Origin: Tidjanibacter sp.
GTDB lineage: Bacteria > Bacteroidota > Bacteroidia > Bacteroidales > Rikenellaceae
NCBI GenBank assembly: GCA_017390585.1
Contig: JAFPBB010000008.1
Location: 21,832 to 85,831, forward strand
DNA: 64,000 nucleotides
Direction of reading: 5' to 3'
Part shown: in pieces, positions 1 through 7,172 of the stretch
Layout: every line of letters starts with the position of its first letter
Position numbering within the stretch: the first letter of the stretch is position 1
Program-made: the position numbers and the translations under genes
Notes under the pieces: model-generated
What the model was told of the DNA's origin: nothing
Seen by the model: the letters and a program-made list of their open reading frames with translations, nothing else
The model's database searches: none

Positions 1-265
1 CAAAGCCAAAGCCGAGAGCTCCGAGCTGACGGTAGAGACGTGCATCGCGGTCGAGACCTGCTGCTGCGCCAATGGGATTGCGAAATCTCACGCCGAAGAC
101 CTCTTTTTCCAGCGAGGGATGTCTATAGCCGTAGATGTGCGACAGGCACCATTCGCCGAATCGCGAGGAGCCGGCTATGCGTAGTGCCGCAAGGGCAAAG
201 TTGCGTACCCTCTCCGCGGGGAAGAGGAATAGGAACGGGCGTACGATGGATTTGTAGAATGACAT
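1..265 (-). CDS. pyrD: Dihydroorotate dehydrogenase (quinone), class 2, N-terminal part only
   Basis: The window begins inside this gene, so only the first 88 residues are present; the ATG is the complement of 263-265. The translation starts MSFYKSIVRPFLFLFPAERV, a hydrophobic/amphipathic start as in the membrane-associated class 2 enzymes, and continues to FGVRFRNPIGAAAGLDRDA, which matches the conserved NP-G-AAG-D start of the FMN-binding barrel. The family oxidises dihydroorotate to orotate in pyrimidine synthesis and passes electrons to the quinone pool at the inner face of the cytoplasmic membrane. A TACATTTG box lies about 50 bases upstream, and the gene diverges from pdxB. The catalytic residues are outside the window. 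Confidence 0.85.
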   Translation of the reverse strand, partial: MSFYKSIVRPFLFLFPAERVRNFALAALRIAGSSRFGEWCLSHIYGYRHPSLEKEVFGVRFRNPIGAAAGLDRDARLYRQLGALGFGF

Positions 266-317
266 CTGCGTAGTGTGTGTTATCTTGCCCACTATTTTGC
301 GTGGGTGATTTATCTTA

Positions 318-325
318 CAAATGTA
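318..325 (-). promoter_or_regulatory. Putative -7 promoter box for pyrD
   Basis: TACATTTG on the minus strand fits the Bacteroidetes -7 consensus TAnnTTTG. It lies about 53 bases before the pyrD start. No clear -33 box was recognised. Confidence 0.45.
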
Positions 326-410
326 GTCAAACATTCCCAATGTTGTACCGCACTCCCACATTTTCGCCGAAAAAACAGCTTGGGCGTGGTCGATATCGCT
401 CGGGAATTAG

Positions 411-418
411 TATATTTG
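411..418 (+). promoter_or_regulatory. Putative -7 promoter box for pdxB
   Basis: TATATTTG matches TAnnTTTG. It ends only 6 bases before the pdxB ATG at 425, so the transcript would be leaderless or nearly so. Confidence 0.5.
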
Positions 419-424
419 CAGATT

Positions 425-1459
425 ATGAAGATACTTGTAGACCAATTTGTGCCCTATGCGGTGGAGACTCTTTCTCCGCTGGCCGAAGCCATCAGCGTCG
501 ATGGACGCAATCTCACACCCGAGGATGTGCGCGATGCAGACGCGCTTATCGTTCGCACCCGAACTCGTTGCAATGCCCAGCTATTGGACGGAGCCGAGAG
601 ACTCCGATTTGTGGGCACTGCCACCATCGGCTATGACCATATCGACCAACCCTATCTTCGCTCTCGAGGAGTGAGATTTACGAGTGCGGCTGGTTGCAAC
701 TCGCGTGCAGTGCTTCAGTGGGTTGCAGCCTCGTTGGCCCACCTTGCGAAGGTGCAGGGATGGAGGCCCGAGGAGCGTACACTTGGCGTTTTTGGCGTTG
801 GTCACGTCGGTTCGTTGGTGGTGGAGTATGCTCGCAGTTGGGGCTTCCGTGTGCTGTGTAGCGATCCTCCCAGGGAGCGCGCAGAGGGATTGGGCGAGAA
901 GGATGGGTTTTTTGCACCCGAGGAGATTCTCCGACAGGCGGATATCGTGACCCTTCATACACCTCTTCTGCGCGAGGGCGAGTGCCCCACCTTCCATTTG
1001 GCCGACGATGAGTTCCTCTCGAGGCTCAAGGATGGTGCTGTGCTGCTCAATGCTTCGCGTGGTGAGGTGGCCGACACTGCGGCCCTGCTTCGCCATAAGG
1101 ATAGGCTCACCTACTGCATCGACGTATGGGAAGGCGAGCCCGACAACATCAATTTGCAACTCTTGGATGCTGCACTGATTGCAACGCCTCACATTGCGGG
1201 CTATTCGGCTCAGGGTAAGGCCAATGCTTCGGCCATCGTTATTGATGTCCTTGCCGAGACGCTTGGCTTGGACGAGTTGAGAGGGTGGTATCCCGAGGGT
1301 GTACGTCGCTCGGAGCCGAGAACCATCTCTTGGGAGGAGATGTGTGGCGTGGTCGACGACTACTGCCATCTTGTGGAGGAGACAGAGAGAATGAAACGTA
1401 ACCCCCACGACCTCGAGAATAGACGCAACACCTACCCCTTGAGGGAGGAGTTCTTCTAA
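425..1459 (+). CDS. pdxB: 4-phosphoerythronate dehydrogenase
   Basis: A 344-residue D-isomer 2-hydroxyacid dehydrogenase. Members called PdxB oxidise 4-phospho-D-erythronate in the DXP-dependent pyridoxal phosphate pathway. Visible features are the N-terminal substrate lobe, the family stretch TATIGYDHID at 66-75, the Rossmann motif GVFGVGHVGS (121-130), LLNASRGEV with the catalytic Arg, and HIAGYSAQGK with the catalytic His. The open frame extends upstream to 275, but the homologous protein begins at MKILVDQF, so the ATG at 425 was chosen. It is somewhat shorter than E. coli PdxB, which I recall as about 378 residues. It is the first gene of a same-strand run with recQ, an exonuclease and rlmI. 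Confidence 0.88.
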   Translation: MKILVDQFVPYAVETLSPLAEAISVDGRNLTPEDVRDADALIVRTRTRCNAQLLDGAERLRFVGTATIGYDHIDQPYLRSRGVRFTSAAGCNSRAVLQWVAASLAHLAKVQGWRPEERTLGVFGVGHVGSLVVEYARSWGFRVLCSDPPRERAEGLGEKDGFFAPEEILRQADIVTLHTPLLREGECPTFHLADDEFLSRLKDGAVLLNASRGEVADTAALLRHKDRLTYCIDVWEGEPDNINLQLLDAALIATPHIAGYSAQGKANASAIVIDVLAETLGLDELRGWYPEGVRRSEPRTISWEEMCGVVDDYCHLVEETERMKRNPHDLENRRNTYPLREEFF

Positions 1460-1513
1460 ACTGCGGCAATGCGGCCCGTGGTGTGGAGAACGTAAACACA
1501 AGGTAGAATACCG

Positions 1514-3466
1514 ATGCAGAGAGATAAGACGACCAATATGACCAATATGACCATCTCGGAGGCGATGGCAAAGTGGTGGGGCTACAAAGAGTTCCGCCCC
1601 AACCAGCGTGAGGTGATGGAGCGAGTTATGGCGGGTGGTGACACCCTTGCTTTGATGCCTACGGGTGCGGGCAAGTCGTTGCTCTATCAGGTGCCCACGA
1701 TGGCTCGTGAGGGACTCTGCATTGTGGTGACACCCTTGGTTGCGCTGATGAAAGACCAGGTGGACAACCTCCAACGCAGAGGTATCAAAGCCGTGGCGCT
1801 CCATAGCGGTCTCTCTTCGCGCAACATCGATATTATTCTCGACAACTGTGTCTATGGCGACGTGAAATTTCTCTATGTAGCCCCCGAACGACTCTCCAAT
1901 GAGGTTTTTCGAGTGAGGGTGGCCAAGATGAAGGTGAGCCTTATTGCAGTCGACGAGGCACACTGCATCTCCCAATGGGGCTACGATTTTCGCCCCTCCT
2001 ACCTGGAGATTAGTCAGTTGCGAGCCATACTTCCTGATGTGCCTATCCTGGCACTCACGGCCTCTGCTACGGACAAAGTGGCCAAGGATGTGATGCGCCT
2101 GCTCCGCTTCGACGAGGAGGTGGTGATGCGTAGCAGCTATGCACGCCCCAATCTCTCCTATGTGGTGCGTCGCTGCGATGATAAGAACGAACACTTGAGC
2201 CGTGTGCTCTCCAATGTGGAGGGTGCGGCCATCGTCTATGTGCGCTCCCGAGAGAGGAGTGCGAAGGTGTGTGAATGGCTCACCGAGAGAGGCTTCAGCG
2301 CACAATTCTACCACGCGGGCCTTCCCCACGAGGAGCGAGCAATCCGTCAGGATGAGTGGCAGAGGGGAACGAAAAGAATTATGGTCGCTACGAATGCTTT
2401 CGGTATGGGTATCGACAAGCAAGACGTGCGTGCCGTGGTCCACTACGATATGTGCTCGTCGCTGGAGGCCTACTATCAGGAGGCCGGACGTGCGGGGCGC
2501 GATGGCAAGAGAAGCTATGCGGTGTTGCTCATTGAGGGTGACGAGGAGAGGGTGGCCACACGACGTGTGGAGTGCGACTTTCCCCCGTTGGAGAGCGTCA
2601 AACGTGTCTACGATGAGATTTGTGCGCGGATGATGATTGCCTACGGAGAGGGCGGAGGTGTTGCCCGAGAGTTCAATGCCTATGAGTTTGCACGCGATAT
2701 GGGAATGACGGTGGAGATGGTGCGTAACAGCATCAAACTCCTGGCCCAAAACGGATATATGACTCTCTCGGAGGAGCGAGAGAATAGGGCCCGACTGATG
2801 TTTTGCGTCTCCCGTGAGGACCTCTACGACTACCGCATCCGCAGTGGTCAGGCCGAGATGGTGCTGCTGGCTGTGTTGAGATTGTATGAGGGCGTGTTCT
2901 CCGACTTCAGGCCCATTGATGTACACCAGATTGCCAACTATTGCGGTTGCGATGTGGAGCGCGTGAGGGATGAACTCAAGACTCTCTGGCGTCAGCACAT
3001 CATCCGCTATGTGCCCAGCAGTTTCTCGCCCATCCTCACGTTGCTCTGCGACCGAGTGCCCAAGAGAGACCTCTATATTGCTCCCGATAGCTACCTCTTC
3101 CGCCGCCAGTCGGCCGAGGAACGTATGGAGGCTATGATGAACTATGCGCTTCTGGAGGATGGTTGTCGCAGTAGCTACATCGAAGAGTATTTTGGCGAGA
3201 CAAAAACACAACCTTGTGGAGTATGCGACAACTGCATCGCCAGACGCAAACGCGACGCAGCGGCCTCGTTGGGGGTGGTGGGTGAGAGAGCCGTAACCCC
3301 CGAGAGGGTGGTGGAAATCATTGCCGAGAGGGATGGAATTTCGCCTCGCGATCTGTGCAGGGAGTTTTGTGCCGATAGCTCGAGGGTGGCCGAAGTGGTC
3401 GAAGAGTTGATGGAAAGGGAGAAAATTTATACCGATAGAGGAGGAATTCTCCGGATAAAAAGATAA
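1514..3466 (+). CDS. recQ: ATP-dependent DNA helicase RecQ
   Basis: A 650-residue superfamily 2 3'-5' DNA helicase of the RecQ family, used in recombination and replication-fork repair. Walker A is at 49-55 (PTGAGKS), followed by VDEAHCISQWGYDFRPSY (DEAH box plus the RecQ aromatic-rich loop), the SAT motif LALTASATDK, and the motif VI region YYQEAGRAGRDG. Zinc ligands are seen as a Cys in DGCRSSY and the CGVCDNC cluster, followed by winged-helix-like sequence. The C-terminus ends in a short helical segment and I do not see a clear HRDC domain. AAGGTAG lies just upstream of the chosen ATG; in-frame ATGs at residues 9 and 12 are possible. It follows pdxB by 54 bases. Confidence 0.92.
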   Translation: MQRDKTTNMTNMTISEAMAKWWGYKEFRPNQREVMERVMAGGDTLALMPTGAGKSLLYQVPTMAREGLCIVVTPLVALMKDQVDNLQRRGIKAVALHSGLSSRNIDIILDNCVYGDVKFLYVAPERLSNEVFRVRVAKMKVSLIAVDEAHCISQWGYDFRPSYLEISQLRAILPDVPILALTASATDKVAKDVMRLLRFDEEVVMRSSYARPNLSYVVRRCDDKNEHLSRVLSNVEGAAIVYVRSRERSAKVCEWLTERGFSAQFYHAGLPHEERAIRQDEWQRGTKRIMVATNAFGMGIDKQDVRAVVHYDMCSSLEAYYQEAGRAGRDGKRSYAVLLIEGDEERVATRRVECDFPPLESVKRVYDEICARMMIAYGEGGGVAREFNAYEFARDMGMTVEMVRNSIKLLAQNGYMTLSEERENRARLMFCVSREDLYDYRIRSGQAEMVLLAVLRLYEGVFSDFRPIDVHQIANYCGCDVERVRDELKTLWRQHIIRYVPSSFSPILTLLCDRVPKRDLYIAPDSYLFRRQSAEERMEAMMNYALLEDGCRSSYIEEYFGETKTQPCGVCDNCIARRKRDAAASLGVVGERAVTPERVVEIIAERDGISPRDLCREFCADSSRVAEVVEELMEREKIYTDRGGILRIKR

Positions 3467-3481
3467 TTTTGTGGCCGAAAT

Positions 3482-4066
3482 ATGAAGAGTACATTTCGAC
3501 ATAGCATAAGCCCCGATGAGATAAAGGATTTGCCTGTTGCGGGATTTGAGGGTAGGGTGGTGGTTGTTGACACCACCGAGAAACTCTTGGAAGCCTGCGA
3601 AGAGCTGGCTCGGGAGCCCATCATAGGATTCGACACGGAGACTCGACCATCGTTCAAGCAGGGAGTGAGCTACAATGTCTCGCTCATCCAACTATCCACG
3701 CCCACCACTTGCTACCTGATTCGACTTGGTGCGGTGCGTATGGAGCGTTGCCTGATGAAGATTCTCGAGAGTAAGAAGACCCTGAAAGTGGGGGTCGACG
3801 TGCAGGGCGACATCCGCAATCTCACGAAGATACGCCATTTCCGTGCGGGTGGATTTGTGGAACTCCAGAAGGAGGTTGAGGCCTTTGGCATTGAGGATAA
3901 GAGCCTGCGTAAGATGGCGGCCATAATCCTCGGCGTGGGGGTCTCCAAGGCACAGCGACTCAGCAATTGGGAGGCGCGCGAACTCACCCCCGCTCAGATA
4001 CGCTATGCCGCCACGGATGCGTGGATTTGTCTCGAAATGTATGATAGACTTCAAGCGTCAAGATGA
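3482..4066 (+). CDS. 3'-5' exonuclease, RNase D/DnaQ-like (DEDDy)
   Basis: A 194-residue protein covering one DEDDy exonuclease domain. The acidic motifs are visible: GFDTET (exo I, near residue 49), VGVDVQGDIRNL (exo II) and RYAATDAW (exo III, Tyr-x3-Asp). Such proteins remove nucleotides from 3' ends of RNA or DNA using two metal ions. It lacks the HRDC domains of full RNase D, so the substrate cannot be assigned. It starts 15 bases after recQ and overlaps the next gene by four bases (ATGA), which argues for translational coupling within one operon. Confidence 0.85.
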   Translation: MKSTFRHSISPDEIKDLPVAGFEGRVVVVDTTEKLLEACEELAREPIIGFDTETRPSFKQGVSYNVSLIQLSTPTTCYLIRLGAVRMERCLMKILESKKTLKVGVDVQGDIRNLTKIRHFRAGGFVELQKEVEAFGIEDKSLRKMAAIILGVGVSKAQRLSNWEARELTPAQIRYAATDAWICLEMYDRLQASR

Positions 4067-5256
4067 TGAACAATAAAAAGATATTTCTCAAAAGTGGCAA
4101 GCAGGAGTCGCTCCTTCGCCACCACCCTTGGGTATTCTCGGGGGCTATTGCTCGTGTGAGCGCACAGATTCAGGAGGGTGAGATTGTGGACGTGTTCACC
4201 TCCTCGGGCGAGTTTATTGCTCGCGGTCATTCGCAGGTGGGCTCCATTGCTGTCCGCGTGTTGAGCTTCGAGCAGGAGACCATAGACCAACAGTGGTGGA
4301 ATGGCCGCATTGGCTCTGCACTCGAAGTGCGTAGGGCACTCGGCTTGGTGGACAATCCCACTACCACCTGCTACCGACTCATCCACGGCGAGGGCGACAA
4401 TTTGCCCGGTTTGGTGGTGGATATCTACGGCTCTACGGCTGTGGTGCAGTGCCATAGCGTGGGTATGTACCTCTCGCTGGAGAACATTGTGGAGGCGCTC
4501 AAGGCCAACTACGGCGAACAACTCAAGGCCATCTACAACAAGAGTAGCCAGACGCTTCCTTTCAAGGCCGACGTTGAGGCCGAGGATGGCTACTTAATGG
4601 GCCACGGCGAGGGCGAAGAGGTGGTTCTCGAGGGAGGCCATAAGTTTGCAGTCAATTGGGCCAAGGGCCAGAAGACGGGATTCTTCATCGATCAAAGGGC
4701 CAACCGCGACCTTGTTGCAACCTACGCCAAGGGCCGAAAACTGCTCAATACGTTCTGCTACACGGGCGGTTTCTCCATCTATGGCTTGGCAGGAGGAGCA
4801 AGGGAGGTGGTGAGCGTCGATAGCAGTGCCGTTGCCATTGAACTTGTGGACCGCAACGTGGAGCTCAACTTCCCCGAGGGTGCTTCGCATAAGAGTGTGG
4901 CTATGGATACGTTCGACTTCCTGCGCACGGTGGAGGATGGCGAGTATGATATGATGATTCTCGATCCTCCAGCTTTTGCCAAACACCACAAGGTGCTCGG
5001 TAATGCACTTCAGGGTTATAAGAGGCTCAATGCGAGGGCGATGGAGAAGATTGCCAAGGGCGGCATTCTCTTCACGTTCAGTTGTTCGCAGGCAGTGAGC
5101 AAGGAGCAGTTCCGCTTGGCGGTGTTCTCGGCGGCTGCCATTGCGGGCAGAAAGGTGAGGATTCTCCATCAGCTGACTCAGCCTACCGACCACCCCATCA
5201 ATATCTACCACCCCGAGGGCGAGTATCTCAAGGGCCTTGTTCTCTATGTGGAGTAA
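4063..5256 (+). CDS. rlmI: Class I SAM-dependent rRNA methyltransferase, RlmI-like
   Basis: A 397-residue protein with an N-terminal PUA-type RNA-binding region (FLKSGKQESLLRHHPWVFSG) and a C-terminal Rossmann methyltransferase. The SAM-binding region is LLNTFCYTGGFSIYGLAGGA and the catalytic motif is LDPPAFAK; a serine/cysteine-rich strand (FTFSCSQAVSKEQF) follows. E. coli RlmI makes 5-methylcytosine at position 1962 of 23S rRNA; that target is assumed by homology. The frame begins MMNNKK, so the start may be the first or second ATG. The gene ends an operon closed by the hairpin at 5283-5313. Confidence 0.85.
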   Translation: MMNNKKIFLKSGKQESLLRHHPWVFSGAIARVSAQIQEGEIVDVFTSSGEFIARGHSQVGSIAVRVLSFEQETIDQQWWNGRIGSALEVRRALGLVDNPTTTCYRLIHGEGDNLPGLVVDIYGSTAVVQCHSVGMYLSLENIVEALKANYGEQLKAIYNKSSQTLPFKADVEAEDGYLMGHGEGEEVVLEGGHKFAVNWAKGQKTGFFIDQRANRDLVATYAKGRKLLNTFCYTGGFSIYGLAGGAREVVSVDSSAVAIELVDRNVELNFPEGASHKSVAMDTFDFLRTVEDGEYDMMILDPPAFAKHHKVLGNALQGYKRLNARAMEKIAKGGILFTFSCSQAVSKEQFRLAVFSAAAIAGRKVRILHQLTQPTDHPINIYHPEGEYLKGLVLYVE

Positions 5257-5282
5257 TGTCCCACAGAGTGGACGAAAGAATG

Positions 5283-5313
5283 AAGGGTTGCAACAATAAA
5301 AGTTGCAACCCTT
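5283..5313. terminator. Bidirectional intrinsic terminator
   Basis: A perfect 12-bp stem (AAGGGTTGCAAC / GTTGCAACCCTT) with a 7-base loop, followed by a T-rich stretch. It lies between the converging rlmI and outer-membrane-barrel genes. Confidence 0.8.
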
Positions 5314-5359
5314 TCTCTTTGTGGCACAGGTGTGAGTGGGGAGTCCCGATGGTGGGGTG

Positions 5360-5917
5360 TCAGAATCTCCAACCGGCCGAAATCTGGAGCATACCGGAGT
5401 AGACATCCTGAGTGGAGGGCGAGAGCGGAGTGAGTCCGTAGAGATAACGACCCTCGAGAACCATCCCAAACTCGAAATCGTAGGCCAAACCTGCCAGCAT
5501 CTGGATGTTGAACTTGTTGAACATCCCTTTTGCGCTCACATCCTTGTCACCCACCTTGGCGTCGGAGTGGATGAGGAAGTCGAATGTTGCGCCCATCTGG
5601 AGGTTGAGGCCGTCGATGAGGTAGTACTTACCAAGCACGGGCATCGAGATGTAGTTGAGGGTCATCTTGGTGTCATTCTCGCCGTCGACTTTGAAACCTT
5701 GCATAGAGAAGAGGATGTCCGACTCGATGACGAACCAGTTGCAGGCGACGCTTTCGAAGAAGAGGCCTGCCGAGAAACCGGGCTTTAGTTCCGCATTGGA
5801 GAAGCCGTTGGCGGTGGCGAGGTTGAATCCCACCTTGGGTCCCCACGCCCAACCTTGTGCCGAGAGAGTGCCGAGCGATAGGAGTGCTGTGGCACAGAGG
5901 AGAAGAAGTTTTTTCAT
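5360..5917 (-). CDS. Small outer-membrane beta-barrel protein (PorT-like)
   Basis: A 185-residue protein with a clear signal peptide (MKKLLLLCATALLSLGTLSA, cleavage probably before QGW). The rest alternates polar and hydrophobic residues with Gly/Tyr-rich strands (WGPKVGFNLAT, PGFSAGLFFESV, YISMPVLGKYY, LEGRYLYGLTPL) and ends in a C-terminal Phe, the usual signature of an eight-stranded outer-membrane barrel. Bacteroidetes annotate such proteins as outer membrane beta-barrel or PorT family; the specific role is unknown. It converges on the rlmI operon at a shared terminator. No clear -7 box was found in the 177 bases upstream. Confidence 0.75.
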   Translation of the reverse strand: MKKLLLLCATALLSLGTLSAQGWAWGPKVGFNLATANGFSNAELKPGFSAGLFFESVACNWFVIESDILFSMQGFKVDGENDTKMTLNYISMPVLGKYYLIDGLNLQMGATFDFLIHSDAKVGDKDVSAKGMFNKFNIQMLAGLAYDFEFGMVLEGRYLYGLTPLSPSTQDVYSGMLQISAGWRF

Positions 5918-6093
5918 AGTGTTCTTTGTGTTTTTTTGTGTGTTTGTTATTGGTTACTTTGCGGGGCTGCCATTTGTGGTGGCGAACTCCTTTGTGCCCA
6001 TTCATCGCAAATCCAATGCCAATTGCACACACTTTGCTCCCGTGTCCACCCAATAAAGTGCCGCAGAGGGAGACTATATTCTGCCGAAAAATG

Positions 6094-6101
6094 TATCTTT
6101 G
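6094..6101 (+). promoter_or_regulatory. Putative -7 promoter box for yeiH-like gene
   Basis: TATCTTTG, a close fit to the Bacteroidetes -7 consensus, 33 bases before the ATG at 6135. Confidence 0.55.
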
Positions 6102-6134
6102 CGGAACGAAATCGAGATAAATAAATAATTTGAT

Positions 6135-7088
6135 ATGGAAAAAGAGAAAACTTTCGAGGAGATTAAGCGCGAGCGTATGATGCTCACTCTGCGCCGAATG
6201 TGCTATTGGTTGTGTGCCATTGGATCGCTGTGGGTGTCGCCTGCGGTGGCGCTGTTTATGGGCATTGCCCTTGCACTTACCATTGGTGCTCCCTATGCCA
6301 AGAGCAATAAGAAGGTGTCGAAATATCTGCTTCAGGCGGCGGTCGTGGGTCTTGGATTCGGAATGAATCTCCACTCGTCGCTTGCTGCGGGCAGGGAGGG
6401 TATGATGTTCACGATTGTGTCGGTTGTGGGCGTGATGATTGTGGGCGTGGTGCTTGGCAGGGTGCTGAGGGTCAACCCCAAGAATGCCTACCTCATTTCG
6501 TCGGGTACGGCCATCTGTGGAGGCTCGGCCATTGCGGCTGTGGCTCCCATCATTGATGCCGACGACAACGACACGTCGCTGGCCTTGGCCACGATTTTCA
6601 TCCTCAATGCGGTGGCGCTGTTCATCTTTCCTCCCATTGGCGAGGCTCTGGGGCTCACCCAACAGCAGTTTGGCACTTGGGCGGCCATTGCCATCCACGA
6701 CACGAGCTCTGTGGTGGGCGCGGGTGCTGCCTATGGTGAGGAGGCTCTGCGTGTGGCCACGACCATCAAACTCACCCGTGCGCTGTGGATCTTCCCGCTG
6801 GCTTTTGTGTCGGTGCTGATTTTCCGCTCGCGGGGCAAACGAGTTGCCGTGCCTTGGTTCATTTTGTTCTTCGTTGTGGCTATGATTGCCAACACCTATT
6901 TGCCCATTCCCGAGGGGCTTACGAGTGGCATTGTCGTGGTGGCCAAGAAGGCGCTGAGTGTGACCTTGTTCCTCATTGGGTGTGGACTGTCGCTTGGTGC
7001 TATTCGGAAGGTGGGTGCGAGGCCTCTCATCCTTGGCGTTGTGCTGTGGGCAACGATTTCGGTTGTGAGCCTACTTGTGGTGCTGTAG
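6135..7088 (+). CDS. YeiH/UPF0324 family putative sulfate exporter
   Basis: A 317-residue polytopic inner-membrane protein with many hydrophobic helices. Family signatures include LLQAAVVGLGFGMNL, the SSGTAICGGSAIAAVAPII segment and the IAIHDTSSVVGAGAAYG segment, which I recognise from the YeiH family. The family is annotated as putative sulfate exporters, though transport has been shown for few members. It is a single-gene unit with its own promoter box and ends in a strong terminator. Confidence 0.82.
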   Translation: MEKEKTFEEIKRERMMLTLRRMCYWLCAIGSLWVSPAVALFMGIALALTIGAPYAKSNKKVSKYLLQAAVVGLGFGMNLHSSLAAGREGMMFTIVSVVGVMIVGVVLGRVLRVNPKNAYLISSGTAICGGSAIAAVAPIIDADDNDTSLALATIFILNAVALFIFPPIGEALGLTQQQFGTWAAIAIHDTSSVVGAGAAYGEEALRVATTIKLTRALWIFPLAFVSVLIFRSRGKRVAVPWFILFFVVAMIANTYLPIPEGLTSGIVVVAKKALSVTLFLIGCGLSLGAIRKVGARPLILGVVLWATISVVSLLVVL

Positions 7089-7114
7089 TGCCGAGGTGGG
7101 TACGATAAGATAAT

Positions 7115-7144
7115 GAGGGCTGAACCACAATCGGTTCAGCCCTC
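7115..7144. terminator. Bidirectional intrinsic terminator
   Basis: A 12-bp perfect stem (GAGGGCTGAACC / GGTTCAGCCCTC) with a 6-base loop and a following T-run on the plus strand. It separates the converging YeiH-like and BspA-like genes. Confidence 0.8.
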
Positions 7145-7172
7145 ACTTTTTGTTGATGTAGAGTTGGCCTAT

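Noticed and set aside
581-3691. A 1036-residue open frame on the minus strand
   Set aside because: Antisense of pdxB and recQ, both clearly real; its composition (His- and Leu-rich) is typical of a shadow frame.
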